DNA of 64,000 bases, from assembly GCF_907164915.1 (NCBI RefSeq), contig NC_061870.1:23101348-23165347 (forward strand), given 5' to 3'. The translations under genes were made by a program, and so were the position numbers. The notes beneath the pieces were generated by a model. The model was not told the origin of the DNA, did not search any database, and was given only the letters and a program-made list of their open reading frames with translations. Shown here one piece after another: positions 36,100-46,708 of this stretch (the stretch's first letter is position 1; each line of letters opens with the position of its first letter). The stretch is from Impatiens glandulifera. Taxonomy: Eukaryota; Streptophyta; Magnoliopsida; Ericales; Balsaminaceae.

Positions 36100-37884
36100 T
36101 CATCCATCACTCTATTATATAGTTAAGCAAGGGATCCATGATCCCTTAGATTAGTACCATGTATTATTTTGGTTACTATTATTGTCATTAGTCACCAACA
36201 ACTATATTTTAGAGTAATGATAGTTTGAGAGCTCGAGCCACTAATTTATCGGTTAATATTTGAGTTGGTTGTGTAAAAAAATTGTGATCATTTTGGTGTA
36301 TGTAGAATTTACATGTTTTTGTTATGAACTAGGGTAATTTAAATTGAATGAGTCTTGTTCATGAGGTTGGTATAAAAGTGGACTCTCATTTTCTATAAAT
36401 ATATATTGAATTGGTTTAAGTGGAGGGCTTGATCTCTTATAGAGAATTAACCATGTTTCTAATTTTTTTACCTTTCAATTTTAAAAAATCTTAACTGGGA
36501 TGGTTGGAAATCAACTAAAGAAAATCTTCTTTTATTTCTATAATAATAAATTCATAATTATGAAATATATATATATATATATTATACTTTAATTAATACT
36601 ATTTTTAAATTTAGAATTCATAATTTATAAATCTCAATAAATTCATAATTATGAATATATATATAGTATTGTCTTAGTCGAGTTCTTTAGTCGCACCAAG
36701 AAAAAAAAATCAACCTTGATCACATTTTATACTAAGGTAGTAGCTTTTTTCCGATCAAAATCCAAGCCGCGATCAAGAGAGAAAGGTCAATGCCTCGATT
36801 TTGAAATCGACTGAGTTTTTTTAAGTTGCGGCCTAGTTTTCGACCTAGACCGACCAATACCGACCGTGACCTACTTTTTGACCTTGGCCCATTTTCGACC
36901 GAGGTCGCGACCAATCCTGGGTCTGTCCGCATGCGCTAGCTGCGACCGATTCCTGTCTTCTCCAATGACCGAGCCTCATGTCATTCAGGACCTTTGATTT
37001 CATATTTTTGTTTTTTTAACTTTCCACTTAAATCCTAACTTTACAAAATAAAAACACAAAATATCTTCCTAAGGTCTTGTTTGGTTTTATTTGAAGACTA
37101 ACTATAAGATTTGTATTCATTGAGGTAACTTTTGGATAAAGACTTCACTAATATGTTTTTACTTTTTTGTCATATATAGTAATTAAAAATATAATTTCAC
37201 ATGTATATGATATGATTAGAATAATTTGTACACATGTTTTAAGTCTTAGAATTGAAATAATTTATTAAATAATAAAGTGTAAAACTCATATTTTAAAAAA
37301 TCACCAATGATTTAAAATAAAGATAGTCATTTATACCTGCGCTAATTTTCGAGTATTAACAATCATTTCACTAAACCGGAATCTGTGTTTTTACACATAA
37401 ATTATGACTCTTTTCAATCTAATTTTTTTATAAGTTTTTTAATTGAACTTTTGACTTTGTTATAAATATTATTTTTCAATATAATTATTTTTATCTTATT
37501 TTATCTAATATATATTTTTTATTTCAAACTAAGTTTTAATTCTTTGTCTAATTATTTTTAAATCAATTTTTTAAAACATAATATTAAAAATATTTTTTGG
37601 AACAGATAAAAACCAAATTGTATATTAAAATTCTCTATAGATTCACACTTTCATTTTTTAATCAACCATTAGAATGATTTCAGTTTTTTTTTATATATAT
37701 ATAATTAATATATTTAAATTAAATAATAAAAAAATTAAGAATAATTAGCAATATTATATTTAAGTGGGGACCCAAATTAATTAACCTCGTTTGCTGCGAC
37801 AAGTGACACTTCTCTTTTTCTCTCTCTAGTTTCCTCTGTTCTCTCTCTCTTCTGTATTTCTCTTCCCATAGCGTATAGTTGAAA
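36100..37884. other. Intergenic stretch between the RGF-like and kinase genes
   Basis: AT-rich, with an unusual patch at 36735-36990 dense in GACC/GGTC and CGACC motifs. From about 37800 to 37866 a CT-dinucleotide-rich run (TCTCTCTCTAGTTTCC, TTCTCTCTCTCTTC) lies just upstream of the kinase leader. Such GA/CT tracts are common in plant core promoters. Confidence 0.45.
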
Positions 37885-38073
37885 ATGTCCAAAGGAAGGA
37901 TTTGCAGAGAAAAGAACGCAACGAGTAGAAGAACACAACCCACCATAACAGGTAACTCCGACTTCAGCCATTCTATTCATTTTCATTTTTCAACTATAGC
38001 GCCGGTCATTTCCTCGCCGACCCAAATCCAATCCCCTGTTCTCGCTTTCTTCATTGCAATCTTATCCACCTGA
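37885..38073 (+). other. Possible upstream ORF in the kinase 5' leader
   Basis: An ATG at 37885 (MSKGRICREKN...) opens a 62-codon frame ending at 38073, before a good splice donor (CAG|GTACAT at 38088/38089). A matching acceptor (ATATTATAG) sits immediately before the kinase ATG at 38338. If the transcript starts before 37885, this would be a 5' leader uORF able to dampen kinase translation. The frame shows no family resemblance. Confidence 0.4.
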
Positions 38074-38337
38074 CGACGCTTAATCAGGTACATTACCATC
38101 TTTATTTAATAATGATGATGATCTCATGAATGATTGGATGTATTCGGGAAATCAACGGTTGATGCTGTCAGTTTTTACTCAATTTTTGTATGGATTCATA
38201 TAGGGATTGGGTTGGATTGGATTGGATTGGATTGTTCAGCTGAAATGAGGAAAACCCATAAAATAAAACCCTAGATTTGTCTTCTCTGAATGTATATCTG
38301 TTCCCATTTTTACACTTATTGGTTTATGATATTATAG

Positions 38338-41300
38338 ATGGCTTTCGATCCGAACTCTGTGCCTATGGATTTGCGTCAATTGAATATAGTAAGAGCAATG
38401 CCTGAAGAGACTCGAAATACTCCGGTTACAGCACCAGGAAGGATCGTCGATGGTTACCATGTAAATGTAAATACCTCTCATGTTTATTATCCGCCGGCAA
38501 CAATATCTGGTGATTCAGGTTTTATCCAGCAACAATATTTGCCGCCAGCCGGCTGGTGCCCTTCTCCTCATATGCCATTGCCTCCATCATCATCATCATC
38601 CAGTGTTCCTTCAAGTGATGACTTTGGGGATGATTCTGTTTCTGGTAGGAAAGTGAAATTCCTGTGTAGTTTTGGCGGAAAGGTTTTCCCAAGGCCTAGT
38701 GATGGAACATTGAGATATGTTGGTGGGCATACCAGGATCATTAGTGTGAGGAAAGATGTGAGTTTCAATGAATTAGTTCAGAAAATGGCTGATACTTATG
38801 GACGAAGTGTTGTGATTAAGTATCAGTTGCCAGATGAGGATCTGGACGCGCTTGTGTCGGTTTCCTGTCCAGATGATTTGGAGAACATGATGGATGAGTA
38901 CGAGAAGCTGACTGAGAAATCGTTAGATGGGTCGGCTAAACTGAGAGTCTTCTTGTTCTCATCTTCGGATCTTGATTTGGCTGGAATGGTTCATTTTGGT
39001 GAAGTGCAAGATAGTGGTCAGAAATATGTGGAAGCGGTTAATGGGTTGATATCAGATGTTAGTTTAACAAGTTTATCTTCTAACCAGCATTCAGACGTCA
39101 ATTGTTACTCTGAGGTTCTTGACAATGTTGTTTCTTATGTGGAACCATCTGGTAATAGGTTTGGAATTCATGCCGAACCCGAACAAGAACCTATTACACC
39201 AGTTAACTTCCAACCTGCTGGAACTTATTTGCAAGCATTTGGCTCTCCTCATTTCAATGTGAAACCGAATAATAATATGGTTCAGACATCGTTTTTGCAA
39301 CCTCAAGATTTCAATGTTTCTCCCCATGGGGTCCCGGTTATGTCTGAAAGAAACCCGAGTTTTAATAATTGCTATACGTGTGAAAGTGTATTGCCTCGTG
39401 CCCATTCAGATCCGGTTGCACAGGGTCTTAGGGAAAGTCCTATGAGTAATAATGTGTCGGATATGAACCGAGTTTATCATACTATCCAATCGGATGAAAT
39501 GATAACTGGTCATCTCAAGAACAAGTCATTGTTGGGTTCTAGTCTATTGGGGGTTTATAAAGAAGATGATAGAGAATTGGATGGAAAATTATCTGAATTT
39601 ACACATAAAGATCCTTTCTTTCAATGTTCAACCACAAGTGAGATTTTCTTGCCTGATTTTTACCAGCGGGATTCACCCAAAGTGACGACGAATTTGGGGA
39701 TTCATTCTATGCCCTCTGATCAGGAATCTTCTTATGAAAATACAATATTTTCTCTTGTCGATCAAGCTGATGGAGGAGGGGATACTTCAAACTCTCTTTT
39801 CAGTAACCAGGATCCCTGGAATTTGTGTTATGATACTCATCTTACCCTACCTAAACCTAATCAGCATTCTCAAATAAGCAAAGGTCATTCATTTATTTCC
39901 CCATTATTGATTGATGATGATCTTTTGATGACACTTTCATGTTAAAAATATCTCAATTTCTATTCTTTATGTTTTTTTTTCTATGTTGGGGTTTGAAATG
40001 ATCAGCTGAGGAACAGATCAAGCACGAACTTCAAGCTGTTGCTGAAGGTGTAGCATCTTCCGTTCTTCAGGCACCAATACATCGGAATCCTTCCAACCCG
40101 GACTTAACTGGAAACAATGAGAGAAATTCCGAGGTTTTCCCTCTATTTTCTCCAATATATTAGTAAATTTTGTTTAGCCACTCACATCATTGAGTTTATT
40201 CAGGAGAAAAAGATTAATTTTGGATTCCCAATTTCAGATGGTATTGGAAGATTACAGGTCAGAGAAGTGATAAATCCTTCCTTCCTCTTGTCTGGTGGTT
40301 ATTGTTTCTAAAAATATTCCTATTTTTGTTTATTGCAGATAATAAAGAACAGTGACCTTGAAGAACTTCAAGAACTGGGTTCTGGAACTTTCGGTACAGT
40401 CTATCATGGGAAGTGGAGAGGCACTGATGTCGCGATTAAAAGGATTAACGAAAGGTGCTTTGCTGGAAAAGCTTCAGAAGAACATCGAATGGTGCGATAG
40501 TTTACCCTTTTCGCTTCTTTATGAAAGTGTTTTGATTTCACTCATTTTGAATATGTTAATTAGAGAGATGATTTCTGGAATGAGGCGATCAAGCTTGCTG
40601 ATTTGCACCATCCAAATGTAGTCGCCTTTTATGGTGTTGTCCTCGACGGTCCTGGAGGTTCTGTGGCAACAGTTACGGAATATATGGTCAATGGTTCACT
40701 TAGAACTGCTCTACAAAAGAATGAAAAGTAATTTCTTCTTCTGTTCCTGGTTTATTAGGTTCATATTCGATTGTATTTTGTTTGATGACTTGAATATTGG
40801 ATTTCAAACAGGAGTCTAGATAGGCGTAAGCGTCTTTTGATTGCTACGGATGTGGCGTTCGGGATGGAATACTTACACGGAAGAAATATAGTTCATTTTG
40901 ATTTGAAAAGCGACAACTTGCTTGTTAACCTACGCGATCCTCATCGTCCAATATGCAAGGTTAGAATTATTTTTCAGTCTGTTTTTTCCTGGACAAGTTA
41001 TGTTTATTAGTTTTGTCTTGTCTTGTCTTGGTTTATCAAGGTTGGTGATCTTGGCCTGTCGAAGGTGAAGTGTCATACATTAATATCGGGTGGGGTACGA
41101 GGAACACTCCCTTGGATGGCTCCGGAGCTTCTGAATGGAAGCAGTAGTCTCGTATCTGATAAGGTTGATGTCTTCTCATTCGCAATCGTGATGTGGGAGC
41201 TCTTAACCGGTGAAGAACCATACGCAGACTTACATTATGGAGCCATTATAGGTACTTGTTTCATTTTGGTTAGTTATTATAGTTAATTTTCACAAATCAA

Positions 41301-41507
41301 GACTGAATTGGGATATTTTTTCCAGGTGGGATTGTGAGCAACACATTGCGTCCTGCTGTGCCCGAATCATGCGACCCGGAGTGGCGGTTACTAATGGAGA
41401 GATGTTGGTCTTCCGAGCCGTCAGAGAGACCGAGCTTCACTGATATTGCTAATGAACTTAGAGCCATGGCCACTAAGAGTACTCCTCAATCATCTCCCAG
41501 AAACTGA
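38338..41507 (+). CDS. PB1-domain Raf-like MAPKKK (Ser/Thr or dual-specificity kinase)
   Basis: Eight coding exons join in frame: 38338-39940, 40006-40133, 40204-40257, 40339-40491, 40564-40727, 40812-40959, 41041-41251 and 41326-41507, giving 880 aa. A PB1 domain spans about 103-208 ([18 protein letters not shown] ... LRVFLFSS). A long low-complexity linker follows. The kinase domain starts at about 600 with a Gly loop ([14 protein letters not shown]), VAIKRI lysine, catalytic loop HFDLKSDN (Phe where HRD has Arg), GDLGLSK in place of DFG, and GTLPWMAPE. These variants are normal for plant PB1-Raf kinases. Such kinases sit upstream in osmotic-stress and ABA/SnRK2, light or hormone signalling. 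An intron appears to lie in the 5' leader, its acceptor touching the ATG. No defects are seen. Confidence 0.94.
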
Positions 41508-41645
41508 TAGAGATGATGAAGAAAATGGTATTATTATTATTTTCTTTATACTTGTAGATGTTATTGAATGGATGAGACGTGTAAAAGACGTGTAAGTTTT
41601 TAGGTATGTTTCCATGGAGTTTCCTCCTTTCTTTCTTCTCTAGAT

Positions 41646-42068
41646 ATGTATAAGATGGATCGATCAAATCGACCCATATACAGCAACAGGGAAACAAGTT
41701 ATCTTTTTATGTCAATGGGTCAAGGGGAGGAAGATGAACCATTGAAGAAGATCAAAGATGATGATGATGATGATGATGATGAATATGAACCAGACGGAAG
41801 AAGAAGCATTAATGGATGCTTTGATTATTATGATAAGTTGTTTGATCGGTTGAAGGGGACATGGTTGGGAGAGAAATTTAAGAAAATGAAAGAGTTTTCA
41901 GAAATGATGGCTGGGCCTAGATGGAAGAACTTCATAAGGAAGATCGGAATTAAGAAGAAACAGAGGAATCTGTATCAGTACAGTCTGGAGAGCTATGCTA
42001 TGAACTTTGAAGATGATGATCATGAGATCATCATCATCATGTTCGTCGTGACTATCTTACGCCTATAG
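41646..42068 (+). CDS. Small plant protein with poly-Asp tract, possibly frame-shifted at its end
   Basis: A 140-aa frame starts 139 bp after the kinase stop. It contains NRPIYSNRETSYLFMSMG, an eight-Asp run encoded by (GAT)n, then FDYYDKLFDRLKGTWLGEK and AGPRWKNFIRKIGIKKKQ, and QYSLESYAMNF near the end. The last part resembles the QYDPxSYALNFD motif of small plant proteins of unknown function. The current C-terminus (IIIIMFVVTILRL) is hydrophobic and unlike that family. After the (ATC)n run, another frame reads VRRDYLTPIDLHP to a later stop, so a microsatellite slippage frameshift is possible. Two later Met codons could also be starts. Confidence 0.55.
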   Translation: MYKMDRSNRPIYSNRETSYLFMSMGQGEEDEPLKKIKDDDDDDDDEYEPDGRRSINGCFDYYDKLFDRLKGTWLGEKFKKMKEFSEMMAGPRWKNFIRKIGIKKKQRNLYQYSLESYAMNFEDDDHEIIIIMFVVTILRL

Positions 42069-42238
42069 ATCTTCATCCTACAGATCGCCCACTTATTTGA
42101 TTGTAATAATCAAATTATAAAATCATTATAGATTCATTGTTCTTCAACTTTAGACTTTTCTTTGTTTTTTCCTTTCAAACATATATTATCTTCTTATTTA
42201 AGACTTTTCTTGTATTTTTTTTTATTGATATTATTTGA

Positions 42239-42247
42239 TTAAAAAAC
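42239..42247. repeat. Left 9-bp target-site duplication of the Mutator-like element
   Basis: TTAAAAAAC directly precedes the element's terminal GGGAAATTTG and is repeated exactly at 50852-50860 after the other terminus. A 9-bp duplication is the standard length for Mutator-like elements. Confidence 0.9.
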
Positions 42248-42383
42248 GGGAAATTTGATAATATGACCCTAAAAAGTTAACTATTTTGTTTTTTAACCTC
42301 ACTAAATTTGTTTTTGTTTTTTAACCTTTTTTTATAATTTTTTCCAATTATACCCCTGAATAACCTTTTCATTTTTTAATTTT
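42248..42383 (+). repeat. Left terminal inverted repeat
   Basis: GGGAAATTTGATAATATGAC and the following about 115 bp match the reverse complement of 50718-50851 with only about two substitutions before the arms merge into different CT-rich tracts (T/C runs at 42380-42435, AAAAG repeats at the other end). In Mutator elements such repeats hold the transposase-binding sites and promoters of the inward genes. Confidence 0.92.
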
Positions 42384-42670
42384 TTTTTTTTCTTTCTTTT
42401 TTTTTTTCTTTCTTTTCTTTTCTTTTCCCTCTCTCCTCTCATTCACTCCCCTCCCGTTGGTCCCCCACCACCCCCCATCCCCCACATGTCCCCCATTTCC
42501 CAAACATTCCCTTCTTCCCCCAATCACCTTTCTTCTTCCTTTCCACCGCGACCCCACCACCCTCCCTTCCCCCAACTGCCAGCCACCGTAGTCAACTGCC
42601 GCCACGCCAACGACACAGCTCCGCGACGCCTGAGACCCAACTAAGACCCCGCGACGACGAGACCATCTAA

Positions 42671-45600
42671 ATGGGTACGTTCATTTCTATCAATCTCATT
42701 TCATTCAAGTTATGGTTGAATGTCTGTCAATGTTATGGTTGAAATGCTGGGAAATGCTGGGAAATGATACGTAAACGAAATGCTGTCAAAGTCGGTCCAC
42801 GCCCCACCCCCACGCCCACGCCCCACGCCCCACGCCCTACTCCCACGCCCCACGCCCTACCCTCACGCCCCACGCCCAACTCCCAACCCCCACGCCCCAA
42901 CCCCCACGCCCCACGCCCAACCCCCACGCCCCACGCCCACTCCCCACGCCCCACGCCAAAGACCCACGCCCCACGCCCAACCCCCACGCCCCACGCCCAC
43001 ACCCCACGCCAAAGACCCACGCCCCACGCCCAACCCCCACGCCCCACGCCCACTCCCCACTCCCCACGCCCCACGCCCACTCCCCACGCCCCACGCCAAA
43101 GACCCACGCCCCACGCCCAACCCCCACGCCCCACGCCCACACCCCACGCCCCACGCCCACGCCCCACGCCCAACCCCCACGCCCACTCCCCACGCCCCAC
43201 GCCCACTCCCCACGCCCCACGCCAAATACCCACGCCCCACGCCAAATACCCACGCCCCACGCCCAACCCCCACGCCCCACACCCACTCCCCACGCCCCAC
43301 CCCCACGCCCCACCCCCACGCCCACACCCCACGCCCAAGTCTCACGCCCCACCCCCACGCCCACACCCCACGCCCAAGTCTCACACCCCTCGCCTAAGAC
43401 CCACGCCCCACGCCCCAGGCCCCACGCTCAACCCCCACGCCCCACGCCCAAGCCCAACGATCCATTTATGGTAGGTTTTCTTTTGTACACTAACATTTAA
43501 ATTTCTATCAATTGCAGATTCCAATTTATATGTTAGCTGTTTTGTCCTATATGATGGTGAGTGGCTGAAAGATGATGAAGGTGTTAGTTCTTTTGAAGCA
43601 AATTCTTTAGTAGGTGTGCATCTATCCCGAAATACTACATATGAAGAATTAACTGAAATCGTCTATGATGCTATTCGCGTGGACAAAGTGAGATATGATT
43701 TAGTGTTGAAAGTGAAGTATAATTGTCTTTTTAAAAGAGCTCCTCCTGCTGTTATCCGATGTGATAAAGATGTGATGTTCTATGTGCAACATATTTCGAC
43801 TTCACACCAAGAGCAAAACACTCCTCTTTGTGTATCTTTACTAGAGAAGTCACAACCTTCACACCCAACGGATGAAATCCAAAGAGAGGAGGTTTCTGAA
43901 TTTGAGCATGAAGATCCACTCCCCCAAAATGACATACACAATGCAGTAAATGAAGAACAACAAGTCTCATTTCTTCATCCGAGTGAATTGGTTGCTAGTA
44001 CCCCCCCTTTTGAACCCAGGCCAGCCACTTCCCCTATGAGGAAAACATCCATTAATGTTGAGGAACCAATCCCGGTTGAAACACATGCTCAATTAACCCT
44101 TGAAAACGGATTGGAAGTGGGTACGTTTTATGAGAACAAAAAAGAACTTCAATTGAGGGTGCATAGATATGCGATGGCTAATCATTTTGAATTCAAAATC
44201 GAAAAGTCAACAAAAGTTCTTTGGTTTGTGAAATGTGTGAATGAGAATTGCAAGTGGAGGTTGCGTGCCGTGAAAGGGAAATTTCAAGAGATGTTTGAGA
44301 TTCGAAAATTACTAAATGTACACACATGCTCAATTTTGACGAGGCAAGAGAATGTGAGGCAAGCACCATCATGGGTAATTGCGGAGTGCATCAAACATAA
44401 GTATATGGACCATCACCATGACCACATGCCTAAGAAAATAATGGAAGACATGCAGACAAATTATGGGTTTAAGCTGAAATATAATAAGGCTTGGAAGTCT
44501 AGGGAACAAGCATTAATGGCAGTGCGAGGAACAGTGGAGGAATCATATGGAAAATTGCCATCATATTTGTTCATGTTGGCGAAGAGTAACCCAGGTACCA
44601 TAACTGACATTCAGACGGATGAGCATGGTCAATTCAGATATATGTTCATGTCTTTAGGCTGCTCAATCAGAGGTTTCAAGTATTGTCGTCCAGTATTGTC
44701 CGTCGATGCCAGTTTTCTTAAACACAAGATTGGAGGTCAATTATTGATTGCGATTGCATTGGATGCGAATGAACAACTATTTCCCCTTGCTTTTGGCGTT
44801 GTTGATTCGGAGAATAATAACTCTTAGACATATTTTATGCAACAATTAAAAGTGGCAATTGGATTAGTCCCGGATCTCGTCTTCGTATCTGATAGACACC
44901 CAAGTATTGCCAATGCTTTGTCCGCTGTTTTTCCAGAAGCACATCACGCGGCATGCACATACCACATCAAAATGAATATTATGGCCAAATTCAAAACCGA
45001 TAACTGCCATGATGAGTTTGATATGGCTTCACGCGCATATACAGTTCCAAAGTTTCAACTCCATTTTGACAAGATCAAGACCAAGGACCCTCGTATTGCT
45101 GTCTATCTGGAAGAGATAGGATTGGAGAGATGGAGTCGTGCATTTTTTCCTGGTTTTCGATACAATCAAATGACAAGCAATTACGCTGAGAGCTTTAATA
45201 GTCAGTGCAGAAATGCTAGGAAATATCCCATATCAACATTGGCTGAGTATTTACGAATCACACTACAAGAATGGTTTCATGATAGAAGAGAAAAAGCTTC
45301 TAACCACACAGAACATTTATCTCAATATTATGAAAAGTACTTACGTGAACAAGCCGAGAAGGCCAGATTCTACACTGTTAATCCGCTTAACAGATTCGAG
45401 TTTCATGTGAATGACGGTGAACATGATTTTCAAGTTGATCTCCAAACTCGAACTTGTACTTGTAGGGTATTTGATCTATCTGGTCTTCCTTGTAAACATG
45501 CCCTTGCTGCTGCCCGTTCTCGGAAAACTATTCCTTATGAGTACTGCTCAAGGTTAGAGAATTATTGCATTGTTTAATTCTAAGATTGAATTTATATAAC

Positions 45601-45981
45601 TTAAATGTTTTTTTCAGGTTTTTCACAACTGAAGCGTGGTGTATGGCATATGTAGATACATGTTATCCAGTTTGCGATGAAGGTTCTTGGGATATTCCAG
45701 AAAATATCAAGGAACGAGTTTGTCTAAAACCCCCCATCAAGGTTAAGAAGGGTAGGCCAACAACAAAGCGTAGGCCATCACAAGGTGAGCCTCGTAAGCC
45801 ACAGAGACGGTGCAACTCATATGGCGGTCGAGGCCATAACAGGGCAACATGCAAAGCAGTGATGCCTGCACCATCTACTTCAAGACAACAAGTGGCACAA
45901 CCTTCACAACCGTCACAATTGGCACAACCTTTACAATCTTCATCTTTGCCACATTCTCTAGACAATATTTCTTTTGGTTAA
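42671..45981 (+). pseudogene. mudrA-like: MURA-type Mutator transposase, interrupted by a premature TAG
   Basis: A 4-nt first exon (ATGG, 42671-42674) joins 43518-45552 and 45618-45981 to an 801-codon frame. An N-terminal MuDR PB1-like region (SNLYVSCFVLYDGEWLKDDE) is followed by the MuDR DNA-binding domain (about 185-265), then the MULE transposase domain with DDE residues D398 (VDASF), D460 (SDRHPS) and E559 (NYAESFNSQ). A SWIM zinc finger (CTCRVFDLSGLPCKH, about 647-661) and a zinc knuckle near 745 follow. Codon 438 is TAG at 44825-44827 where the family has Trp, and the knuckle's second Cys is Tyr (CNSYGGRGHNRATC). The frame is otherwise open, so loss of function is recent. Intron 1 contains the first minisatellite. 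Confidence 0.88.
42796..43457. repeat. GC-rich minisatellite A (CCCCACGCC units) inside transposase intron 1
   Basis: About 660 bp made almost wholly of CCCCACGCC with CCAA, CACT, AAAGAC and AAATAC spacers, giving higher-order units such as CCCCACGCCCAACCCCCACG. The complementary strand is (GGGGCGT)n-like with regularly spaced runs of three to five G. Long reading frames in all phases are repeat artefacts. It lies between the ATGG micro-exon and the 43518 acceptor. Confidence 0.95.
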
Positions 45982-46153
45982 ATTGTATCTTTTTGTTAAA
46001 TTGTAAGTTTTTGCACCAACTGAATTAGTGACTATTCCATATGATGTTTTATATATATATGTAGGTGGTAGTTTTGTCCAGGTGGTATATGTGCAGGTGA
46101 CTTTTTTTCTGTTGTAACATATCTGATGTGCAGGTGCCCAAAGGCAATAAGTG

Positions 46154-46646
46154 AGGCTTGGGCGTGGGGCGTGGGCCTTTGGGCGTGGGGCGTGGGCCAT
46201 TGGGCGTGGGGCGTGGGCCATTGTGCGTGGGGCGTGGGCCTTTGGGCGTGGGGTTGGGCGTGGGCCTTTGGGCGTGGGGGTTGGGCGTGGGGGTTGGGCG
46301 TGGGGTTGGGCGTGGGGTTGGGCGTGGGGCGTGGGTCTTTGGCGTGGGGTGTGAGACTTGGGCGTGGGGTGTGGGGGTTGGGGTGGGGCGTGGGGCGTGA
46401 GGGTAGGGCGTGGGGCGTGGGAGTAGGGCGTGAAGGTTGGGCGTGGGGCGTGGGTCTTTGGCGTGGGGCGTGGGGTGTGGGCGTGGGGCGTGGGGGTTGG
46501 GCGTGGGGCGTGGGGAGTGGGCGTGGGGCGTGGGGGTTGGGCGTGGGGCGTGGGTCTTTGGCGTGGGGCGTGGGGGTTGGGCGTGGGGCGTGGGTCTTTG
46601 GGGAGGGGCGTGGGGCTTGGGCGTGGGGCGTGGGGCTTGGGCGTTG
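46154..46646. repeat. GC-rich minisatellite B (GGGGCGT units) between the convergent genes
   Basis: About 490 bp of GGGCGTGGGGCGTGGG-type repeats on the plus strand, with GGTCTTT and GGTTG spacers. It starts just past the ULP-like gene's last good splice donor (46708/46709 on the minus strand), so by position it is an intron or former intron of that gene. The unit is the complement of array A. Confidence 0.95.
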
Positions 46647-46708
46647 GAGCTTTACATATTATTACTTGAATTAATTTAAGGTTTTGTTATACATATTATA
46701 CATATTAC

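Noticed and set aside
35963..36154. A 63-aa frame overlapping the RGF-like gene
   Set aside because: It is out of frame with the signal peptide and the conserved C-terminal peptide. The spliced frame explains the sequence better.
36732..36932. A 66-aa frame (MRTDPGLVATSVEN...)
   Set aside because: It arises from the GACC/GGTC-dense patch, with low-complexity Arg/Ser/Lys composition and no family resemblance.
41036..41221. Minus-strand frame opposite the kinase domain
   Set aside because: It is the antisense shadow of the kinase exon. The plus-strand frame has all kinase motifs.
42733..43474. Several long open frames (175-236 aa, HAPRPTP- and GVGRGAW-type repeats) in all phases of minisatellite A
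   Set aside because: They are forced by a GC-rich repeat with no stop codons in any frame; arrays B, C and D give the same kind of frames. They lack domains and lie in an intron.
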